Of a DNA stretch of 20,480 nucleotides, positions 8,201 through 17,200 are shown piece after piece (the first letter of the stretch is position 1; each line of letters opens with the position of its first letter). The stretch lies in contig NW_003121431.1 of assembly GCF_000003605.2 (NCBI RefSeq), forward strand, positions 12,756 through 33,235. Direction: 5' to 3'. Source of the DNA: Saccoglossus kowalevskii. Its lineage: Eukaryota; Hemichordata; Enteropneusta; Harrimaniidae. Both the position numbers and the translations under genes were made by a program. Under the pieces are notes generated by a model that was not told the origin of the DNA, did no database searches, and saw nothing but the letters and a program-made list of their open reading frames with translations.

Positions 8201-11200
8201 TGGCGACCTACAATTTTGTACTTGGCTACTAAATTTTCCAGCTGGCCACCAAAAGTTTGAACTTGGCAACTAGGAAAAAAATTAAACTTGGAGGGCTGCT
8301 CACCTGTTGAGACCCCATATACATGTACAGTTTTGTATGTGAAATTCTACCTGTTCAAACCCTGTATATGTGAGTCTCACCTGTTGAGATCCCCATATAT
8401 GTGAATGTCTCACCTGTTGAGACCCAATATAATACATGTGAATGTCTCACCTGTTGAGACCCAATATATGTGAATGTCTCACCTGTTGCGATCCCATATA
8501 ATACATGTGAATGTCTCACCTGTTGAGACCCCATATAATACATGTGAATGTCTCACCTGTTGAGACCCAATATAATACATGTGAATGTCTCACCTGTTGA
8601 GACCCAATATAATACATGTGAATGTCTCACCTGTTGAGACCCAATATAATACATGTGAATGTCTCACCTGTTGAGACCCCATATATGTGAATGTCTCACC
8701 TGTTGAGACCCAATATAATACATGTGAATGTCTCACCTGTTGAGACCCCATATATGTAAATGTCTCACCTGTTGAGACCCAATATAATACATGTGAATGT
8801 CTCACCTGTTGAGACCCAATATAATACATGTGAATGTCTCACCTGTTGAGACCCAATATAATACATGTGAATGTCTCACCTGTTGAGACCCCATATATGT
8901 GAATGTCTCACCTGTTGCGATCCCATATAATACATGTGAATGTTGCACCTGTTGAGACCCCATATACATGTACAGTTTTGTATGTGAAAGTCTCACCTGT
9001 TCAGGCCTTGTATATGTGAAGGACTCCCCTGTTGCGATCCCATATAATACATGTGAATGTCTCACCTGTTGAGACCCCTATTTTTCACTTTTTTGATGTT
9101 TTGAGCAATTTCATCGGGTTTTAATTTCACAAACTTGGCAGGGAAGCAACGAGTTCTATTGTTATTTCACATGTACATGTAGATATAACAGATTTTACAA
9201 TTCAGCGAAAATAGCAAAATATAAAGACCAGTGAATAATTGCGTTTATAGTACATGTAAATATCTCACCTGTTGAGATCCCATATAATGCATGAAGCATC
9301 TTGGCTTGAACTCACAAGGATGCTATATGGTGTACACACTGCCAATCCTGTAATAATATCACGATGACCATATAAGAGGGTTCGACTGCCAACCACTTCA
9401 ATATCTGATTGCTAAGACAAAGATAGAAATGTTATGTCAATTGTTATGTACATATAATTATATTAACACATCACCTGATGAAAGCTTTAATTAATAACCA
9501 AAATTAATGCGAAAAAAACAATAACACTATCGTATCTAGAAACTTGTATTATACTAGTGTTGAGATGACAGGGTGCCAAAGAACCCATTCTCATGCATGT
9601 TGGTCATTTGCTAAGAATTGTGCATATAATTTGGTTTTTTTTTTATAAATGTTTTTTGGGAGAGGTTACAAGCTGGAACAGTTTTGTTTTTTTCAACACA
9701 GCTGAAGTATAATATTATGAATTTAATAAATGCTCTTCTGTGTTGTCAGAATACTTACTCTAGCTGGGTTGTATTTAGTTGTATAGGCCATAATAACACC
9801 AGAGACAGTACCAGCGAACAGCTGTCGGCAATCTGACAGTGAACTACAACAGCTGATCTAGATATGCAAAACATAATTAAATGTCATATGGGTAAAAACA
9901 TCCTGTCAACACCATAAAATAATGGCTGTACACATGTGCAATGTAGTAATATTTTCTTTTCCATAGTAGTCATACTACATGAGATTATTCACAAAATTGT
10001 GACATTAACACTGAATTTCATTGTTTTTTGATATATATAAATTGTACAAGCAATCACTGAATTGATCATTATGCCTGTCAAGTAAAGGTTCAATGGACAC
10101 AATACATTTATATAATAATTACCTGATCAGAGGTATTAGTGTGGATGAAGTTAATAGTAGGGTCATTCCGTCTGTGTTTCAGTCTCATTATGCCATCAGG
10201 ATGGCCCCAGCTAAGTCTAGCTGACCACTGCACATCTGTAGTATGCATAGAACTCACACCTAAATTGCATAAACATATTTATAGTTACACTGAACACTAT
10301 ACTCAGCTTAATTAACAGACTGACAGTGAACTTGTAGAGTTTCATTCTCTTCGTTAGTCATGTCAACTGTTCTTCTGGTATTTAGAACAGTGAATGCAAT
10401 GGTGGTGGAGAATTTGAAGGGCAAAATTTGCATGATATTTTCTCGCTCTCAAAAGTAATTTCAATGGTCATTTGCATCTAAGTCTATAGACTTTCAGAAT
10501 ATCATGTTTCTATGATGCAGACTGATGGGGTTGATAATAAAAGCTGCTAGTAAAATTAATTACAAGTACAAATACATTATCACGATTTAGCAGTTAAGAA
10601 ACTCAGTAAAGGTAATTTACCTTTCTCTTTGGCGTACACCACAAAAAGACATACATTAGAAGCCAAGCCACATACGGATCCTGTAGGCAGTGCTACTAGT
10701 CTTGATACCAATGTATTGTATGTCTGGGTCCAACACACCTTGGGTTCAGCTGTAGTTGGACTACCAACGTAATTCCCCCATTTCAACCCTTTAATATACT
10801 TTACTGGCCTCTGTAATATAAGAAATATCATTAAATTTAATATCAATCTAAATTTGTAATTGATTTTGTACACATATATACTATTAGTTAAAGATCAATA
10901 TTACCGTAATAGAATAATTTTGTAGAGAAAAACTTGTTATCCACTGCACAGCTGATTTATTCCATCAAATTACTGCACTACCTATGTCATGTCAACCATT
11001 TTGAATGTGCATCAAACTCGCATAATGTGTGTAAATTCAATCAAAATCAAAGAAAGCTTAGAAATAACTCCAGTGTGCTAAAAGTATTGGAGGCATGAAG
11101 TACAAATAAAGAATACTGTATTTACTGTAGATTTACAGTTAGTACATGTGCTTCTATCAGAGCAAAAACAGCATTTAAAAATATAACTGCAAGTAATGAT

Positions 11201-14200
11201 TAGGGTGGTTCAAAGTAGCTATTGTTTAACAATTATGAATATTTATAATGAAATAATGACCATTTATGGTGACTTGATATTTTGGTCATATATCTTGTCA
11301 GAAAAGAAAATTATCCTAGAGCAACTGTGTATCAAGATTCATTGAAATCCGTTGAATTGTTCTTGAAAAAAAAATTGAAAGGCCTTACAATTGGCAAATT
11401 AATATGCAAATTAGGGAATTAATATGCACTGGACTTCAACCAAAAACTAAATAGGTCTGTGTCATATCTCAGGCATAACAAATGTCATTGAACTATGATG
11501 ATTAGTACTTGAGATATTAGTGGAAATTTAAAAATTGATTAATCATTGTGCACATAACTACTAATTATGCAAATTAGGTATTTAATATGCATGGGATATT
11601 AACCCAAAACTTATCAAGTCTGTGCATTGTGCTATGACATCTATGAACCAAGTTTCATTGTAATGTGATGCTCAGTACTTGAGATATCAGTGCAAAAGCT
11701 GAAAATTTACATATCATGCAAATGGAATAATTAATATGCACAGATTTGTACACAAAACTAATCAGGTCTGCGCATTGTCCCAGAGCAGTATGTACCAAGT
11801 TTCATCAAAATCCAATAAATGGTTCTTTAGATATCAGTGCACAGTCATTGGACAGCTAAAAATTAGCTAATTATCATGCAAATTAGTTAATTAATATGCA
11901 TGGAATTAACCCAAAACCAAATCTGTGCATTAGCACATCAAAAACCAATCTATTGTTCTTGAGATATCAGTGGAACAGATAGACACACATACATGTACAT
12001 ACACACACAAATACAGACACACTAACTGCAAAGACTTCCATTATCAAAACATCAATCTGGTCACTTTTGCCATGTTGAATTGGATCATGACTTGAATGAA
12101 ATTTGTCAAGGAATGCCTGAGACTTTTGTTTTCGATTAAAATGCAAAATATGTCCTCCCAACTCAAATATCATCACCATTACCTGGAGTGAAGCAGCAGT
12201 GGTCGTCTTTTTAGATTTCATCTGAGACAAAATACTTGGAGAATAGATGCCAGGCACATCAACATCAGGATCAGGATAAGATTCATAGTTTGCTCTTTGT
12301 GGATGTGCATGTGTAAATAACTGTTTTGGTGTCTGTCCATACGTCTTTATCATAGTCTCGATAGCTCTTCGTTTTACACTGTCATCTATTTTGGACACAT
12401 CAATGCCAAAGTAAGTCTGTAATAAAAAAACACCAGATTTATCAGTTGCATGTAGGTTGACATGTTTGGACAGAAGGTCAATTTCAATCAGGTTCCCAAA
12501 GTGAAAACAAGAGACAAACAATTTCATACAAGACAATGTGCTACTGGAAGTGAAACTATTTTATTGCAAAATATGTTTGAATTTAATTATATAAATATGA
12601 TGTGTATTTGTAATGTTTCAAATAAAATGCACTCTGAGCAGTTTCCATACACTGTATTAACTATTTAAGCTGCAAATACTAAAATTTTAAAAACCTGCTT
12701 TCTTCACTTCAATATTATACATGCATTTTCTCAAAAATTTGTAAAAAGTACATTTTTGTAACTCATCCTGCTACATTTTAAAATTGCTACATTTTACTTT
12801 TGAGAGTAATTCACCGTGGCAAAACAACCACAAGTATTGAAATAGGCCTTCTGGAGGCCACAAATAGAAATGATTGACTTACTGCAGGATGAAAGACGTT
12901 AATAGATTCCACAGATTGCTTTCCCTTTTGCTTGTAACCAAAAACTAAATCAATCCAGCCATGTATGTGCTGAGATACATAGTCAGATTCCAGAGCCTGC
13001 CTATGAATCAGAATAAATAACCTGGGGTCATTCTTAGCCCAGGGAGGTAGTACAACATTGTCTACAGGTTCACCAGACTGTTTTTTCCCGAAATTGAAAC
13101 CTGAGGAGAAAAAAATAAAACCAAATGTTATTTTTCAATTGCAATGATTCAGCATATGTAAAACAGTTAGATATTTTAGTCACAAACTTGATTTTAAGTG
13201 ATTCTGATTTCATGATTAATAGATACATGTTAGAAAGAAAACAATATCTTCTTACGTTCAGAGTTTAACAAAAATTCTGGCAAGAAGAAGAATTCTGGTA
13301 TAAGTTCTTTAACATCAGATGTTGATTCAAATGATGATAGTCGCCATGCCGTTGCTATAGAGTGAAATGTCCTATCTGGTAAATCAAAATGTTGATCTGA
13401 AAGAGAAAAACACCATTGGTGTAAATTTACCAGCATGATATTCAAGACAAAATGTATGTGCTGTATTCTGACCCAAACCATTGCGTATGAAAATATTATG
13501 TAGGTATACAGCCATCTATATATGACCATTTACCGGTACCTGTTATGCAGATTTGTTTTCAAGTCTTGTAGACTTATCAACCAATCAGAACTTGCGTTAC
13601 AAATAAGTTTAGAGCTATACCTTAGCTGCAGCCATGTACTTTAAAGCAACCAGTACTCTGAAGATGAGTTTGATTATCATATTTGTTGCTGTACTAAATT
13701 AAGATTTAATTCACCATTATATTGCCAACATATTGATAGGTGAAAAATATTCATCACAATGAGTGATTTTTGTTTAACCTGAAATAAAATTGATGAAATG
13801 CCATAGACATAACTAAGCATGATGTACCTTGGTAATGCAGAAACATCTTTGTAAATGGTGGTAGTCTAACAAGGTACTGTAAAACTGTACCACTGTTGGA
13901 ATAGTGGGACCCGTAATGATGCGGCTGAGTACGTGGCATGTAATCAACACCAGTACTTAATTCAGGTTTGTCATATTCCTCTTTCAACCACTGTGAAGAA
14001 AAAAATATGCATGAATCATTACTGAAACAGTATAAATATATACGAGAGATAAACTATTGAGGTAGAGAGAAAAGAAGTACAATGTTGGAGGGTTGGGTAA
14101 TTGATGAAATCTTTAGTGCCGACAAGTTTCAACATTTTATCAACCCTGGCATTAAACTCTATTCTCTGGCCAGAGCATTCCAAGTTGCTAAGATGTGCAA

Positions 14201-17200
14201 AATTATCAAATCTCATAAAGGTCCACCCAAGAAGCATATGTACCAAGAAGAAACAACTTTTCAAAATAAAGTCCCAAAAAAAATTGACCCTGGGCGATAA
14301 AGATAGACAATTATCTATACCAACAGCTCTGCCTGTCATCTTCAATAAAAGTGGAGCTAAAAAAAGTTTAAAAAAAAATGTTTTGTTTTGTGGGAGTTGA
14401 CTAACCTTGTATCTTTCCACATACCATTGTTCCATATCTTTATACTGGACAGCGATTGGCTTGGATAATTTCCTGTAAGTTCCGGCACTGTTCAAGTCCA
14501 GTTCCTGTTGACTGTATTCAGCAAGTATAAAAGGAAACACTGGATACTGCATCAAGTCATTAAACGTTCTACCAGCTATCTTATTTAATTGCATCAAATA
14601 TTCAAAGTTTGTCATTTGTCCATTCTTCCAAGCATTGGTGATAGCATTAGTGTTTCCATCCAACTCAACCAGGTTTGGCAGTTCCATTGACATCAATTGT
14701 CGGCAAACTAAATTTCGCTCCTATGTCATAAAAAGATTGGTTCTTAATCTATTAATGAAGTCAACATTACAACCGCAAATCAAATGTTTAATTTCTAGGC
14801 AGTAATTTAACTAGAGACAATCACTTTTTCATTTATCTTTAGTTTTCTCACCTTTGTTGTCTCAAATGCCAACAGAAAAGTTTTTCCATTAGTCAGAAAT
14901 ATTTCTAGTCCATGGTCTCTGAGCTGGTACCATCTCTTGTGAATTTCTTTGATGTCTTCATAAGACCATGATAAACACACAACCTCAGCATCAGATTCTA
15001 GGCTCTGTAAAACAAGTCATTGTAAAATCCCCTTCTCAACAATTGGAAACAATTTAATTTGACATTGAAAACAATCTTTGAAGTCTCTGATATTATTCCA
15101 TTGCATGACAGACAAACCGATACGAACATATCGAAAAAAAAGCTACTTCTCAGTTGTATTGAATCAGATCACACACAAAAATGTGAACCTACAGCCCAAA
15201 CATATACTCTCATCATAACAAATTTTCAGCCATGTCATCTCTGAGTTGTGCACACCGTAAAATATTTTTAAGTCAAAAATACACTTGACTGACTCAACAA
15301 GCAGCCTGTCGGCTGAGATAGCTCCGCTGTTAGCAATGCACATTTCAATTAAAGAACAGAAGATATCATTAGAAAATGAACAATATGTATAGTACATTGT
15401 ATCAAAGCAATCAGACTTGCTGTTCTCAACAAGAAGTGGAAAATATCACTTTTTACCAAAAATTACAAAAATATTCACTAAAATTAGAGAATTAAAGATA
15501 TCATCATGAAATGAACAAATCTGAGTTAGAACCACATGTAGTACCTATATATGTAATATCAAAGCAGATGGACTTGCGGTTTTTAACAAAAAGTCGAAAA
15601 TATCACTTTTTACCAAAAATGACAAAAATATTCACCAAAATTAGAGAATTAAAGATATCATTACAAAATGAACAAATCTGAGAGAGGTCCACATGTAGTA
15701 CCTATATATGTAATATCAAAGCAATTGGACTTGCGGTTTTTAACAAGAAGTCGAAAATATTACTTTTTACCAAAAATGACAAAAATATTCACCAAAATTA
15801 GAGAATTGCAGATATCATCATGAAATGAACAACTCTAAGAGAGGTTTACCCAAGGTACATATACACCAAGTATCAAAGCATTCAGGCTTGTAGTTTTCAA
15901 GAAGAAGTCGAAAAAGTAAAACATTGACACGGACAACGACGGACAATCACTCATATGATAAGCTTCGCTCGACAAAGTCGACAGCGGAGCTAAAAGGCTA
16001 TAAAATCAAGTAGAAAAGGAATTGTTTGATACATTTTTTTATACATGTCCTCATCAAATACTAAAAGGCTAAAAAATCATTGTAATGAAATGTGTATTTC
16101 TAACCTGATCAGATTGGAATTCCATACCAATATCATCACCAACAAAATACACATTATTTGCACCTGTCGAGAACACAAGGTTATAATTGTTAACAATATC
16201 CATGATATTGACCAACATGTATCAGATACGGCTTTGTGAAACTGCAGATGTTTAAACAAGAAGACCACCAGTCAGTCATTTTGGATTTGATGGCGAGATG
16301 TGCATGTGTGTCTGTTCAATATGATGTCTAACACTAAAGACATGTAAAGTTTGAACTTGAATGGTCTAGGCATGTTGAAATGCATTATTTAAACTAAATT
16401 GGCCATTTTGAGCCAAACCTGAAAAATACAAGCCATGCATAGCACAGTCCCAGTTAGTTATTGAATTTAAGAAATATAGTTTTGTTTATAGTAATATAGT
16501 TGGAATATAAATATATGTCAGGAATATGATTACGATGATTGTTTAACATTAAAATGATTGACATTTGTATCATCAAACTAGTAATTGTTCATATTGAGAG
16601 ATATTGCTCTGGAACAGCTTTAATCAAAACAAAATCAGCCATTTTGAATACATGTATATATTTCTATAACATGATGTTTAATGAATATATAAAATTTGAA
16701 CATAATCAGTCAAAGCATGTCAGAGATATGGCTCTAGAAGCCCATTCATTAAAACAAAATGGCCACCAGTCAGCCATCTTGAATCTGATCCAAAAAAATA
16801 AAATGACGTGCATCAGGAACCCGTAATGTCTAATGTATGTACCAAGTTTGAACAAAATCCATCCAGAGATGCCAGAAATGCTTGATATTTGATGATTTTT
16901 TAGCACAAAAATGGTCGCCATTCGGCCATCTTGAATCAGATCTAAAACAAATTGATGTGCATATGTATAATATCATGTACATGTTTGTATGATGTATGTA
17001 TGAAGTTTATTTGTGATTGGTCCAGGAATGTCTGAGATACACGCACACAAAAAGGTCAAAACACAAGTCCCCATTTTCGAATTGTGAAAATGTGTAATTT
17101 TGATGCATTTTTTGCCCTAAAATGGCTACCATTCAGCAATTTTGAAACACATCATGTATGATATAATATCTGATGTACAAGTAAAGTTAGAACTTGATCA

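Noticed and set aside
8355-9065. Three minus-strand frames of 62-87 residues with repeated [17 protein letters not shown] words
   Set aside because: They are translations of the minisatellite. Unit lengths (37, 32) shift frame, flanking LYST exons splice across the region, and no start or conserved family exists.
8299-9078. CRISPR array
   Set aside because: Units are contiguous with no unique spacers, and the host is a eukaryote with spliced genes.
13754-13827. Extension of the BEACH exon beyond its donor
   Set aside because: Residues after HYQG are not BEACH-like, and the next exon continues the domain in phase from 13396.
14082-14400. Two overlapping plus-strand frames of 72 and 99 residues
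   Set aside because: They lie antisense to a LYST intron and show no family resemblance.
16045-16921. Several short frames on both strands (16045-16268, 16539-16921)
   Set aside because: They are read-throughs of the modular CCATCTTGAAT repeat. Only 16105-16163 is coding, as a phased LYST micro-exon.
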